Positions 8,138-17,636 of a stretch of DNA of 64,000 nt are shown one piece after another. This DNA is from CAWJMN01 sp963844055. GTDB lineage: Bacteria; Planctomycetota; Planctomycetia; Pirellulales; Pirellulaceae. The translations under genes and the position numbers were made by a program. Numbering within the stretch: position 1 is the first letter of the stretch; the number at the start of each line of letters is the position of its first letter. The stretch spans positions 1,798,001 through 1,862,000 of the forward strand of contig CAWJMN010000002.1 of NCBI GenBank assembly GCA_963844055.1, in the 5' to 3' direction. The notes beneath the pieces were generated by a model that did not search any database, had not been told where the DNA came from, and saw only the letters and a list, made by a program, of their open reading frames with translations.

Positions 8138-10948
8138 CTACCGTTCGGCCACCACTCCAAAGTTCATCACCCGGGCGCCGCCAAGCTCTTCCGCCCGCAT
8201 CAGCAATCGTTTGCCGATTAGCTCTTCACCATTGGGCAAGAAGTACGTGATCGTACGGCTTTCCCGCGAGAGGTTCGAAACTAGCTGCGTTTCACGGCGA
8301 CGATCCGGCGGGAAAAGCAGGCACTGAAAGCTGGTTGGCGTATCGGAAAGGTTGGTAAACGTTTGGTCCACTCGCAGAATATCCCCGGGAAGCAAACGGG
8401 TGCTTAGCTCAATCTGGATGTCCTCAAAGCCCAAATACAAAACGCGATAGACGCTGAACCGATAGCTACGGCTTTCTGTCACATGAAAATCGATCCGCAC
8501 ACGCTGTGAACCGCTGCTCGCGTCTGGCTGCAAGCGAACAGGAATCTTTTGCGAAGCCGTATCGCCTGGCAAAAGCTTGTACCGCTGCGGACGAGCATCG
8601 ATATTCCACGACTTCTTTGCGGCAATCGAGACTTCGCCGGAAATCCCTCGTGGGAATGGGTTGTTGAACTTCAGCGTGATGGTCTGTTCACGATCAAAGA
8701 TGCTCTCTAACCGTGGCGATTCAAAATGCACGCCAATTTGCCAACGTGCCATTGCCGCATCGATGCCAGTGATGATTTGCGGCATGCGACCGATCTTCAC
8801 GCGATGCCCCATCGGCTCTTCAGGGGTTTCCTCGGATGCCGTTAACAGCGTTTGACGCCCCCACATATCGACCGATGTTAGTTCATCCCCCAGCTGCAAT
8901 ACTTCTTCCGTTTCGTTTTCATTCCAGATCACCATGACCGCTTCTTTTTCTCGCGCGAAAACATGGTTGGTGCTGCCATTGGGCAGTTCGATTTGTCCCA
9001 CATACTTGGCGTCCGACAACAGCGTCGCCACTGTTCGCCATGGCAAGAACAATTCTCCCGGCGTTCCATCGGCATTGACTAAGCCTTGCTGAGGATCAAA
9101 CGGCTTGGTGGCAAAGATCGCTTCCGCACCGTGGGTCTTGGCCGAGACGAGTCGCGCGACCAAATCCGCCAATCGAACCTCTAACGCGTAATCATTGGCG
9201 GGAAGCGGGTCCACACTTACCCAGCGCTGGGTCTGACGTGGCGCCGCAGCGGCTTCGCCCGTCGCAAAGCTGGCGGCGGTTGTCCGTCGTCCTTCTTTGC
9301 CATCACCGGCTGGCTTTGCTTCCACAGGCTTACGCCCCGACAGCGAACGGGTTAGCGCGGGCGGCGTCGGAGTAGCTTTGGAATTGGTTGCCGAGAGGAA
9401 CTCGCCGATTTCAGCAGCCGTTAGCCCCGGATCATCGACAAAGGCCAAATAGCCACAGGTCGGCTTTTGAAACACCGGCAGTTCATGGCTATATCGCCAA
9501 GGAATTCCCAGGCGTACTTCTTGCCCGAATCGCTCCAGATGATTCTTCACTTCCGCAATCTTGGTTTCCAGATCGGGATAGCCGACAAAGCTCATGTCAT
9601 CATCGGCGCCAAGCTGCCAGCGCCGCACCTTCAGCGAAAGGCGCGTCATCACCGGATCGACGGCGGTCTGCCAATCGTTCGCACTGGAAAAAATCGAGGC
9701 GGCATCGGTTAATGCATTTCCATTCGCAGTCACGGGTGGTCGATCGAGCACGCCCACCATCTCAATATTTTGCAAGCTGAGCCGTTCGGCAAACCAGGCC
9801 ACACGATCAGCCAGATCACTTTCGGCATCGCCAAACCACACCGGGTACTTCGCATGGTGAATGCCGGCTTGGCTCAAAACGAGCGCCAGCGGAGTAAAGT
9901 CCAGCGACGTCTGCCCAGCAGGGATCGACCAGCCGAACTCTCCCACTTGCGATTTCGTCAGCGGGCTAAGTGTAGCCAGCGTCATTTCACGCGATAGCAG
10001 CGCAACCTCTCCCGCAAACATCGTGGCGCGAACGCGATAGAACCCCTGTTGTTTCAGCGGAAGCTTCCACGATGCCGAGCGATCACCCTCTTGCTGATTG
10101 GTTCGTACCTGGGCTTCGGCCGCCGCCGCATTGTTGACGGTTGCCGTATTCAGCGAAAACGCCTGCCAGGCTGGTGAGCCAGGCCCCACGGTCGATAGCG
10201 AATGCCGCGACTGGGCCAATCGCTCGCCACGATAGTCCAGCAATTCAAACAGTAGTTCACTTTGCTCGGTGCTCAGCCCCGATACTTGGCAATGGACCGT
10301 CGCATCACTGAGGTTGGTGATCAGGCCCAGCTCAGAATTGGTTCGCAACGTCATCCGTGGCAACTTGCAAAGCCGAAGCTCACTGAACCAAAGGTTCCCC
10401 TTCAGATCGAGCTGCGGCCCAGGCACGGTGACTTGCAACGTTAAAATGGCCGACCGCGCACGTCCGCTGGTAGGAATGATCGGGCCAATCGTCAGCAGGG
10501 CCTGTTTTTGTGGACCGGTAAACGGCGCGCTTGAGTAGCTTTCCACCACGTTCCCTGCCGCATCCAGCAGCGACAAAATCATTGTCGCGTTGCTACGAAC
10601 AACGTTTTGGGCCGTAATTTCAACACTGGCCTCTAGGCTGTGCTTGGCGGTGATCGGGATGGCGGCCGTAGAGACCGAGGAGGCCCCCCCAGACAGCCCT
10701 ACCTGCAGGCCCATGACCCCAGGCCGTTTGGCAAATTCTGGCAGTGGCGTGATTTCGATCTCGACAAATTCGGGAAAATCGCGGCTTCGCTTCCGCGTCC
10801 AGCCGTCGGGCCAGCCATCGACGTCGGAATCGGCCGAATCGGCGAAATCGCAGTGGTACAAAGCTTGGGTTGCAGAGGCAGACGAAGGCCCATCGGCCGT
10901 AGGCGGCGCGGCAAGTAGCGATAGAATAAGGAGCAGAGCGCCGTTCAT
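8138..10948 (-). CDS. Large secreted protein of unknown function
   Basis: This 936-residue protein begins with a short signal peptide (MNGALLLILSLLAAPPTADG) and is probably exported. The N-terminal part contains a DSDVDGWPDGW segment and beta-rich stretches that resemble carbohydrate-binding or lectin-like modules. The middle (about 335-620) has a regular alternation of strands and helices and phrases such as KYPVWFGDAESDLADRVAWF, which could be a TIM-barrel glycosidase-like fold; that is only an impression. The C-terminal third is beta-rich again. I cannot name catalytic residues or a family. Base composition is like its neighbours, so recent transfer is not suggested. It starts at the ATG at 10948. 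Confidence 0.75.
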   Translation of the reverse strand: MNGALLLILSLLAAPPTADGPSSASATQALYHCDFADSADSDVDGWPDGWTRKRSRDFPEFVEIEITPLPEFAKRPGVMGLQVGLSGGASSVSTAAIPITAKHSLEASVEITAQNVVRSNATMILSLLDAAGNVVESYSSAPFTGPQKQALLTIGPIIPTSGRARSAILTLQVTVPGPQLDLKGNLWFSELRLCKLPRMTLRTNSELGLITNLSDATVHCQVSGLSTEQSELLFELLDYRGERLAQSRHSLSTVGPGSPAWQAFSLNTATVNNAAAAEAQVRTNQQEGDRSASWKLPLKQQGFYRVRATMFAGEVALLSREMTLATLSPLTKSQVGEFGWSIPAGQTSLDFTPLALVLSQAGIHHAKYPVWFGDAESDLADRVAWFAERLSLQNIEMVGVLDRPPVTANGNALTDAASIFSSANDWQTAVDPVMTRLSLKVRRWQLGADDDMSFVGYPDLETKIAEVKNHLERFGQEVRLGIPWRYSHELPVFQKPTCGYLAFVDDPGLTAAEIGEFLSATNSKATPTPPALTRSLSGRKPVEAKPAGDGKEGRRTTAASFATGEAAAAPRQTQRWVSVDPLPANDYALEVRLADLVARLVSAKTHGAEAIFATKPFDPQQGLVNADGTPGELFLPWRTVATLLSDAKYVGQIELPNGSTNHVFAREKEAVMVIWNENETEEVLQLGDELTSVDMWGRQTLLTASEETPEEPMGHRVKIGRMPQIITGIDAAMARWQIGVHFESPRLESIFDREQTITLKFNNPFPRGISGEVSIAAKKSWNIDARPQRYKLLPGDTASQKIPVRLQPDASSGSQRVRIDFHVTESRSYRFSVYRVLYLGFEDIQIELSTRLLPGDILRVDQTFTNLSDTPTSFQCLLFPPDRRRETQLVSNLSRESRTITYFLPNGEELIGKRLLMRAEELGGARVMNFGVVAER

Positions 10949-11054
10949 TTCAAATAAGCCGCGAGGTTACTCATCGCGGAACGTGGGATCGTCGGTCTTG
11001 CGACTGGGTGTTGGGCAGGCTGCTTACCGCAGCTCAGAAGGACAAGGATTCGCT

Positions 11055-11837
11055 GTGCTTTCGATCAAAATTGGTGTTCCGATCATCGCGTTACAACTTC
11101 CCCTACGCAAAGCGTTGCACACCGTAGCGGAAATGGGAGTAGAAGCGGTCGAAATAGATGCCCGGAATGACCCGAATTTCGTCGAACTGTCCCGTACGGG
11201 GGTGCGGGAAGTGCGGAAATTGCTGGAAGATCTGAATTTGCGGATTAGTTGCGTGCGATACAAGACGCGCCGGGGGTATGACACTTTGGCCGATTTGGAG
11301 CGCCGAATCGACGCCACCAAGCGGGCCATGACCCTGGCTTACGACCTCGGCTGCAACGTGGTGGCTAACTACATTGGCCGCATTCCTGCCACCAACGACC
11401 ACCCCGCCTTTAGCACCTTGGTCGACGCCATTTCCGACCTGGGACGGCATGGCCAGCGCTGCGGCGCGATGCTCGCCGCCGAGACGGCCGGCGACGACGC
11501 CGATTCTTGGCAGCGATTGTTCGCCGCGCTACCGACGGCCGCACTGATGGTGGACCTCAATCCGGCAGCGATCGTTTTGAACAGCCAATCGCCACGCGAG
11601 GTGACTGCCGCCGTGGCAGAATATGTAACGCACGTCCACGCCAGCGACGCCACTCGCGATGTGACCGCCGGCCGCGGGATTGTGACCGAGCTAGGCCAAG
11701 GAAGTGCCGAGTTCCCCGAACTTCTTGGGATCTTGGAAGAGAAGCAGTACCGCGGCTATATCACGGTAGTTGCCGAAGCAACCGACTATCCTCGTGAAGA
11801 GATTGCCAATTCTGTACGCTACTTGCGAGCGCTCTAA
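11055..11837 (+). CDS. Sugar phosphate isomerase/epimerase (AP endonuclease family 2 TIM barrel)
   Basis: The 260-residue protein starts with a GTG at 11055 (MLSIKIGVPIIALQ), preceded by an AGAAGGACAAGGA purine stretch. The frame stays open far upstream, but that part is antisense to the secreted protein gene and is not coding. The protein has the repeating strand-helix pattern of the xylose-isomerase-like TIM barrel, with typical metal-site phrases: EAVEID near the N-terminus, AAETAG, MVDLNPA, HVHASDA and a C-terminal ITVVAEA. Members isomerise or epimerise sugars or inositol derivatives in the cytoplasm; this one has no signal peptide. A clear intrinsic terminator lies 27 bases after the stop, so the gene is probably monocistronic. 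Confidence 0.85.
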   Translation: MLSIKIGVPIIALQLPLRKALHTVAEMGVEAVEIDARNDPNFVELSRTGVREVRKLLEDLNLRISCVRYKTRRGYDTLADLERRIDATKRAMTLAYDLGCNVVANYIGRIPATNDHPAFSTLVDAISDLGRHGQRCGAMLAAETAGDDADSWQRLFAALPTAALMVDLNPAAIVLNSQSPREVTAAVAEYVTHVHASDATRDVTAGRGIVTELGQGSAEFPELLGILEEKQYRGYITVVAEATDYPREEIANSVRYLRAL

Positions 11838-11864
11838 CACTCGCACATGGTCAGTAAACCCGAG

Positions 11865-11901
11865 AAGGCCGCCTCTTTGGAAACAAGGAAGCGGCCTTTT
11901 T
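11865..11901 (+). terminator. Intrinsic terminator after the epimerase gene
   Basis: An eight-base stem AAGGCCGC/GCGGCCTT (11865-11872 and 11891-11898) continues, after a small internal loop, into CTTTG/CAAGG closed by a GAAA tetraloop. Five T residues run from 11897 to 11901. This is a textbook Rho-independent terminator placed 27 bases after the stop codon. Confidence 0.9.
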
Positions 11902-12018
11902 CGTTCTTTCCAGGGCTCATGCAACTGGGTGGTTCATTCGCCTTTGGCAACCGGTAGAATCTCGCTAAGTGGTTCACGTCATCGAGAGACTCTACCTTGC
12001 CAACAAAGGATGAACATC

Positions 12019-13287
12019 ATGATTCCACGCAGAACATTTTTGGGAGCGGTCGGTGCGGGGCTCGTGGGGGGATCGTCGCTGTGGGCAGAAGCACCCCATC
12101 CTGAGAACAAACGGCTCGCCGTCATCACTACAGAATGGCGCTACGGTTCGCACGCTTGGCACATGGCGGAGCGGTTTCTTGTGGGCTATCCCAAAAAAGG
12201 GCGTTGGCATCGGCCGGGCTTCAATGTTGTCTCTGCCTATGTGGATCAATTTCCTGATAACGACCTCAGTCGCAAACGGGCAGAAGAATTTCGCTTCTCA
12301 ATCTATCCCACCATTGCCGAAACCTTGCGCTGTGGCGGTGACAAGCTGGCCGTCGACGCGGTGCTGATCATCGGTGAGCATGGCAACTATGAGCTGAATG
12401 AATTTGGCCAGAAGAAATACCCACGCTACGAATTCTTCAAGCAAACCACTGACGTCTTTCGCAAGGATGGCCGAGCCGTGCCAGTCTTTAACGACAAGCA
12501 CCTTTCCTGGAAGTGGGAATGGGCCAAAGAGATGGTCGATATTTCTAAGGAGCTGAACTTTGGCTTTTCGGCCGGCTCTTCGCTCCCCGTCACTTGGCGA
12601 ATGCCAGCGGTCGATCTGCCGTACGAGGCCGAAGTCGAGGAAATCTTAGGGGTCACCATCGGCAGTATCGATGTCTACGACTTTCACGCCCTCGAAGCGA
12701 TGCAGTGCTTGGCCGAGCGGCGCCGGGGGGGCGAAACAGGCGTCGTTTCGATGCATGCTTTGCGCGGCGAGGCCGTGTGGAAGGCGATGGAAGCGGGCAG
12801 TTGGGCCAAAGGAGGCTGGGACCCCAAACTCTTTACCGCTTGCCTTTCGCGCAGTCAAACCTTGGCACAGCCCGAGACCTTCAGCCATCGCTATCCTACC
12901 AATGCGCAAATCCGTCAGTGGGTGAAGGACCCGGTCGCTTATCGCTTTGAATATGCCGATGGCCTGAAGGGAACCATGCTGATGATGAACGGCCTTATCA
13001 GTGACATCACCGTGGCCGCTCGCCTGAAGGATCAGCCAGAGCCATTCTCGACCCTGTTCTATTTGCCCGAGGTGCCCAACGTCACCTACTCCGCCTCGCT
13101 AATGGCCAAGGCCGAAGAGACCTTCCTCACGGGCAAGGCCCCCTGCCCTATCGAGCGTACTTTGCTGACCAGTGGCCTCGTTGCGGCCGGCACCCGTTCG
13201 CTTGGCACAGGCCAACAGAAGATCGAAACCCCACACCTGGCGGTGAAGTACAAAGCCCCGAAGGAATCAACCTTCATTCGCGACTAG
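12019..13287 (+). CDS. Tat-exported conserved planctomycete protein of unknown function
   Basis: I prefer the ATG at 12019 because an AAAGGA lies 8 bases upstream; an in-frame ATG at 12010 would overlap that site. The 422-residue protein opens with a twin-arginine signal (IPRRTFLGAVGAG), so it is exported folded. The mature part begins with KRLAVITTEWRYGSHAWHMA and contains many His, Asp and Glu residues. This style is frequent in the planctomycete families of exported proteins that sit with oxidoreductases and sugar isomerases. I do not recognise a defined catalytic motif. It may be transcribed from a promoter in the 180-base gap behind the terminator at 11865-11901. Confidence 0.75.
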   Translation: MIPRRTFLGAVGAGLVGGSSLWAEAPHPENKRLAVITTEWRYGSHAWHMAERFLVGYPKKGRWHRPGFNVVSAYVDQFPDNDLSRKRAEEFRFSIYPTIAETLRCGGDKLAVDAVLIIGEHGNYELNEFGQKKYPRYEFFKQTTDVFRKDGRAVPVFNDKHLSWKWEWAKEMVDISKELNFGFSAGSSLPVTWRMPAVDLPYEAEVEEILGVTIGSIDVYDFHALEAMQCLAERRRGGETGVVSMHALRGEAVWKAMEAGSWAKGGWDPKLFTACLSRSQTLAQPETFSHRYPTNAQIRQWVKDPVAYRFEYADGLKGTMLMMNGLISDITVAARLKDQPEPFSTLFYLPEVPNVTYSASLMAKAEETFLTGKAPCPIERTLLTSGLVAAGTRSLGTGQQKIETPHLAVKYKAPKESTFIRD

Positions 13288-13405
13288 CCTTCGCAACCTG
13301 ATAGCATTGCGGGGAACCGATCTTCAAAGAATACTTGCTTCGCGCGCCTGGCGGGTGTAGCCTGACAAGCCTCACCTTCTCCCGCATGCTATCGGAGCCC
13401 CACCT

Positions 13406-14857
13406 ATGCGCCACATGCTATTCGGCTTGTTATTGCTTTCGCTGATTGCAAACCCTTCCTCTGCCGCCGAGAAAACCTTTCAGGCAGGCGTGTTTGCAAT
13501 GGATGTTACGCCGACCGAATTTCCGGTCATCGTCAACGGCAACATGACCGAGGTCCTGGCCGACAAAATCAACGATCCGCTGCATGCACGCTGCTTTGTG
13601 CTGGACGATGGCAAGGTTCGTATTGCCTTGGCCGTTGTCGATAGCTGTATGATCCCGCGCAACTTGCTGGACGAAGCCAAAGAAATGGCGGAAAAGGCGT
13701 CCGGCATCCCAGCAGACCGGATCATGATCTCTTCCACCCACACGCACAGCGCACCAAGTTCGCACGCCTGCTTAGGTAGCGATGCCGATCCAAAGTACAT
13801 CAAGTTTTTGCCCGGGCAAATCGCCAAAGGAATTGCCGAGGCCAACAAGCGATTGCAGCCTGCCCGGATTGGCTGGGGAATGGGGCGTGACGAAAAGAAC
13901 GTCGCTTGCCGGCACTGGGTGATGAAGCCAGGGATTGCTCCTACCAATCGTTTTGGCGGCACGAAAAATGACCTCGTGATGATGCACCCCGGACACAACA
14001 ACCCCAATGCCATTCGCGCGACAGGAACACCCGATCCAGAAATTCCAGTGATTGCTCTGCAAACACTCGATGGCAAGCCGCTTGGACTGTTTTCGGCCTA
14101 TTCGTTGCACTATGTCGGGGCACCGGCGATTTCGGCCGACTACTTCGCCATGTTCTGCGACAACATGACCAAGCATTTGGTCAACGACAAAAACACCCAA
14201 GCCGCCACCCCCTTCATGGCAGCCCTCGCCAACGCCACCAGCGGCGACAACTGGCTGATGGACTACACCGAGAAGGAACGCCGGATGTACTCCCGCGAGC
14301 AAGTCGCCGTCGAAGTAGCGGCTGCTGCGAAGGCCGCCTTTGACAAGATCCAGTACTTTGACTGGGTTCCCCTTTCCATGAAGGAAGAGCGCATCGCATG
14401 CAAAGTGCGCATGCCTTCCGCCGAAGAAGTGAAAGAGGCCGAAGAGTTCAGCAAGTCGTTTGCCGGTCGCAAACCCAAGACGCTAGAAGAGATCTACGCT
14501 CGCGAGACCCTGTTCCTAAGCAACATGCCTGCCACGCGTGAGCTGAAACTTCAAGCGATCCGCATTGGCGACCTTGGCATTGCGACCATTCCTAATGAAG
14601 TGATCTCTAGCACCGGTCTGAACGTGAAGAAGGATAGCCCGCTCAAGACAACTTTCGTTGTCGAGCTCGCTAACGGCTGCGAAGGTTACCTGCTAACCCC
14701 GGAGCTGATCGCGATGGGAGGCTACACCGCCTGGCGTGCTCGCACTGCTTGTCTCGAAGGAGAATCCGAGGGGCAGATCCGAGGCACCTTGCAAAAGCTG
14801 CTGGCCGCGACGGCCGCCGATCGAGCCGGCGAAGCTCCCCTTCCCACCGCCAAATAA
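13406..14857 (+). CDS. Secreted neutral/alkaline ceramidase-like N-terminal domain protein
   Basis: The 483-residue protein starts at an ATG with GGAG 9 bases upstream and has a signal peptide ending near SSAAE (about residue 21). The mature N-terminus FQAGVFAMDVTPTEFPV and the motif ISSTHTHSAPS (about 112-122) are hallmarks of the neutral ceramidase N-terminal domain, where the His residues bind zinc. Near the C-terminus FVVELANGCEGYLLTPE is also typical. At 483 residues it lacks the C-terminal Ig-like domain of true ceramidases. Such short homologues are abundant in planctomycetes and their substrate is not known, so a lipid amidase activity is only inferred. Confidence 0.85.
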   Translation: MRHMLFGLLLLSLIANPSSAAEKTFQAGVFAMDVTPTEFPVIVNGNMTEVLADKINDPLHARCFVLDDGKVRIALAVVDSCMIPRNLLDEAKEMAEKASGIPADRIMISSTHTHSAPSSHACLGSDADPKYIKFLPGQIAKGIAEANKRLQPARIGWGMGRDEKNVACRHWVMKPGIAPTNRFGGTKNDLVMMHPGHNNPNAIRATGTPDPEIPVIALQTLDGKPLGLFSAYSLHYVGAPAISADYFAMFCDNMTKHLVNDKNTQAATPFMAALANATSGDNWLMDYTEKERRMYSREQVAVEVAAAAKAAFDKIQYFDWVPLSMKEERIACKVRMPSAEEVKEAEEFSKSFAGRKPKTLEEIYARETLFLSNMPATRELKLQAIRIGDLGIATIPNEVISSTGLNVKKDSPLKTTFVVELANGCEGYLLTPELIAMGGYTAWRARTACLEGESEGQIRGTLQKLLAATAADRAGEAPLPTAK

Positions 14858-15240
14858 TTAGGGCAAGTAATCAGGCCCCATTCACAGGGCCGGACATTGC
14901 CCTGCCCAGGCTGTAACGCCCGCCTTGCTTCCTACCACCTATCTGCGAGCAAGGCAGGCATCGAAACAGGGGCTTTCGCTCTTGGAATCCACCTGAAATG
15001 GGCTAAGCGCCAACTTTAAAGTAGCGTCTAGGCCCTTTCAGGCTGCTTTGGAATGGGCTTTTGTGCGGCCGTCCCTTATAATTGGGGAACCAGCGAACGC
15101 GATTGGGGTTTCTTCAAACGAGGCCCGCTGCGTTCGCTCCCGCCGTACATTGCCCACCTCTCCTGCAATGGCTGGAAGTCCTTCCCGCGTTGTAGCCGAT
15201 CGGTTTTTTCCACCGCCCTTCAGACGGGTTTGTGATTGCC
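14858..15240. other. 383-bp intergenic region with a candidate -10 element
   Basis: No coding frame is convincing here. The first 100 bases hold a hairpin (listed separately). A TATAAT hexamer at 15077-15082 is a perfect -10 match and would give a leader of about 150 bases before the cytochrome gene. No good -35 hexamer sits at the normal distance; the nearest, TTGGAA at 15048-15053, is 23 bases away. Nothing else was identified. Confidence 0.4.
14932..14955 (+). terminator. Hairpin downstream of the ceramidase-like gene, possible terminator
   Basis: GCCTTGCT (14932-14939) and AGCAAGGC (14948-14955) form a perfect 8-bp stem with an 8-base loop, about 75 bases after the stop of the ceramidase-like gene. 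There is no T tract, so it may end transcription only with help from other factors. Confidence 0.35.
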
Positions 15241-17571
15241 ATGCGTAACTCCGTTTTCACCATGCTGATGCTGGCGCTACTTCTGCCGTTCATCGGTGGA
15301 ACGTACGTCATCGCTGCAGAAGGTGAAGAGGCTCAGCGACAGTTGACGGGAGAGATCCTTCCTCTGCTGAAGCAGTTCTGTTTTGAATGTCACTCTGGCG
15401 AGAAGCCCGAAGGGAGCGTCAACCTGGGCAAGTACTCCTCAACCGACCAGATCCTGATGGATCGCAAGGTGTGGCTCAATGCCGTGGGGAAGATCCAGTC
15501 AAAAGAGATGCCTCCCGCTGAACACATGCCGCATCCCACCGATGCGCAGCGCAAACACATTTCGGAGTTCCTGCTCAAGGCCGCGAACAATTTGGATTGC
15601 AGCGGCGGTGTTGATCCGGGACGCGTGACGATCCGTCGATTGAATCGTCGCGAGTACCGCAACACGGTTCGCGACCTACTGAGCGTAGACTATCAACCTT
15701 CCGAAGAATTTCCAGGCGACGATACGGGCTACGGTTTTGACAACATCGCCGATGTAATCAGCCTGCCTCCGATCTTGCTCGAAAAGTATCTCGCTGCTGC
15801 GGAAGCGATCACCGAAAAGGCGATCGATGGCACCGGCGGAAAGATGCCACTGGATGCAACGCTGGTGGGCAAGCAACTGTCGGGCGCTGGCGATGCGATG
15901 GGAGACAAAGATCGCATCCTGGCAACCAGCGGCACCTGCTCAACACAAATTGCCGCCCCCGTGGATGGCATGTACGAAATTCGCCTAACGGGCTACGGCC
16001 ATCAAGCCGGCGAAGATCCCGTCAAGGTGAAGCTTCTTATCGATGACAAAGAGGTAGGATCGCTCGACATCCCCGTCACGCAAAACGAGGCCAAATCGTT
16101 TTCCGTCGAGACCGAAGTGCCTGCCGGAAGCCACACGCTGGCCGTCCGATTCATCAACGATTTATGGCTTCCCGATGAGCCCAATCCCGAGCGTCGCGAC
16201 CGCAATTTGATCGTGCAAAAGCTGCAAATTCGCGGGCCTTTGAGTGGTGAAGGGGTCGGCCTTTCCGAATCGCACAAGCGGATTGTCACCGTTCGCCCCG
16301 GGGGCAAAAAGACCCGCCGTGAGGCAACGCGTGAAGTGCTTCGGCCGCTGGCCAGCCGCGCTTTCCGTCGCCCTGTCACCGATGAGGAGCTGGATCGACT
16401 GACCAAGGTCGCTGATGCGGCCCGTCGCGATGGCGACACCTACGAACAAAGCTTGCAAGTTGCCACCCAGGCCATCTTGATCTCGCCACACTTCCTGTTT
16501 CGGATGGAGCTTGATCCCGTTGGCCAAGAAGGACAGCCACGCAACCTGAATGACTTTGAATTGGCCACGCGGCTTTCCTACTTCCTGTGGAGCAGCATGC
16601 CCGATGAAGAGCTTTACAAGTTGGCCGAAGCGGGCAAGCTTCGTGAAGGGGACCAGCTGGAAAAGCAAGTTCGCCGGATGCTTGCCGATCCTAAGTCGCA
16701 AGCGCTCATCGAAAACTTTGGCGGCCAATGGCTCGAACTGCGTAGCCTCGATATTCGCACGCCCGACCTGACCCAGTTCAGCGAGTACAACCCCGCTTTG
16801 CGAAATGCCATGCGGCGCGAGACGGAGTTGTTCTTGGGCTCAATCATTCGTGAAGATCGTAGCGTCTTTGATTTGCTGTCGGCCGACTTCACCTTTGTGA
16901 ATGAACCGCTGGCCAAGCTGTACGGAATTGGTGGCGTCACCGGAGAAGAGTTCCAGCGGGTCTCGCTCGCCGGCACACCACGCGGTGGCATCCTCACACA
17001 GGCCAGCATGCTGACGATCACCAGCAACCCTAGCCGTACTTCGCCAGTTAAACGTGGCAAGTGGATCCTAGAAAACATTCTCGGAACGCCACCACCACCA
17101 CCACCGCCGAACGTGCCTGAGCTCAAAGAGAATGAAGCGGCCGTCGTTGGTACCTTGCGCGAAAAGATGGAACAGCACCGGGCCAATCCGATCTGTGCTT
17201 CGTGTCATCAACGGATGGACCCTTTGGGATTTGCCCTCGAGAACTTTGACGCCATCGGCCGGTTCCGTGAGCAGGACCATGGCGCTGCAATCGATAATTC
17301 CGGCAAGCTCCCCTCCGGGGAAGAGTTCCGGGGGGCCGCAGATCTTCGCAAGATCCTGATTTCTGCCCGTTCTGGCGAATTTTTGCAGTGCTTGAGCGAA
17401 AAGCTGCTGACGTACGCCCTCGGGCGAGGATTAGAATACAAGGACCAGTGCTCGGTGGATGCCATCAAGGCAGAAGCGGCAGCACACGACCACAAGTTCA
17501 CAAGTTTGGTTTTGGGGATTGTCAAAAGCGACCCCTTCCAAAAAGTAGGGGCCAAGCCGCTGGTCAAATAG
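15241..17571 (+). CDS. Exported c-type cytochrome protein of the DUF1587/DUF1592/DUF1588/DUF1585 family
   Basis: I chose the ATG at 15241 over a GTG three codons earlier. The 776-residue protein has a signal peptide (MRNSVFTMLMLALLLP, cleaved near IAAEG). A planctomycete-cytochrome motif CFECH at residues 47-51 should bind heme c, and a second CASCH lies at 652-656. The order of conserved blocks is that of the DUF1587-DUF1592-DUF1588-DUF1585 chain, for example TIRRLNRREYRNTVRDLL and MDPLGFALENFDAIG. A run of seven prolines marks a linker near residue 620. It is the first gene of a co-directional trio with DUF1552 and DUF1501 proteins, a common planctomycete arrangement thought to be an extracytoplasmic redox system. 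The substrate is unknown. Confidence 0.92.
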   Translation: MRNSVFTMLMLALLLPFIGGTYVIAAEGEEAQRQLTGEILPLLKQFCFECHSGEKPEGSVNLGKYSSTDQILMDRKVWLNAVGKIQSKEMPPAEHMPHPTDAQRKHISEFLLKAANNLDCSGGVDPGRVTIRRLNRREYRNTVRDLLSVDYQPSEEFPGDDTGYGFDNIADVISLPPILLEKYLAAAEAITEKAIDGTGGKMPLDATLVGKQLSGAGDAMGDKDRILATSGTCSTQIAAPVDGMYEIRLTGYGHQAGEDPVKVKLLIDDKEVGSLDIPVTQNEAKSFSVETEVPAGSHTLAVRFINDLWLPDEPNPERRDRNLIVQKLQIRGPLSGEGVGLSESHKRIVTVRPGGKKTRREATREVLRPLASRAFRRPVTDEELDRLTKVADAARRDGDTYEQSLQVATQAILISPHFLFRMELDPVGQEGQPRNLNDFELATRLSYFLWSSMPDEELYKLAEAGKLREGDQLEKQVRRMLADPKSQALIENFGGQWLELRSLDIRTPDLTQFSEYNPALRNAMRRETELFLGSIIREDRSVFDLLSADFTFVNEPLAKLYGIGGVTGEEFQRVSLAGTPRGGILTQASMLTITSNPSRTSPVKRGKWILENILGTPPPPPPPNVPELKENEAAVVGTLREKMEQHRANPICASCHQRMDPLGFALENFDAIGRFREQDHGAAIDNSGKLPSGEEFRGAADLRKILISARSGEFLQCLSEKLLTYALGRGLEYKDQCSVDAIKAEAAAHDHKFTSLVLGIVKSDPFQKVGAKPLVK

Positions 17572-17636
17572 CGTTGGCTCGCAATCCGGTGAAGTCCCTT
17601 TGTCGATGGTGATTGGGTAATTTAAGGATCGAAACC

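Noticed and set aside
10590..11054. N-terminal extension of the epimerase frame
   Set aside because: It is antisense to the secreted protein gene; the family begins at MLSIKIGVP and a good GTG start with a purine-rich site exists at 11055.
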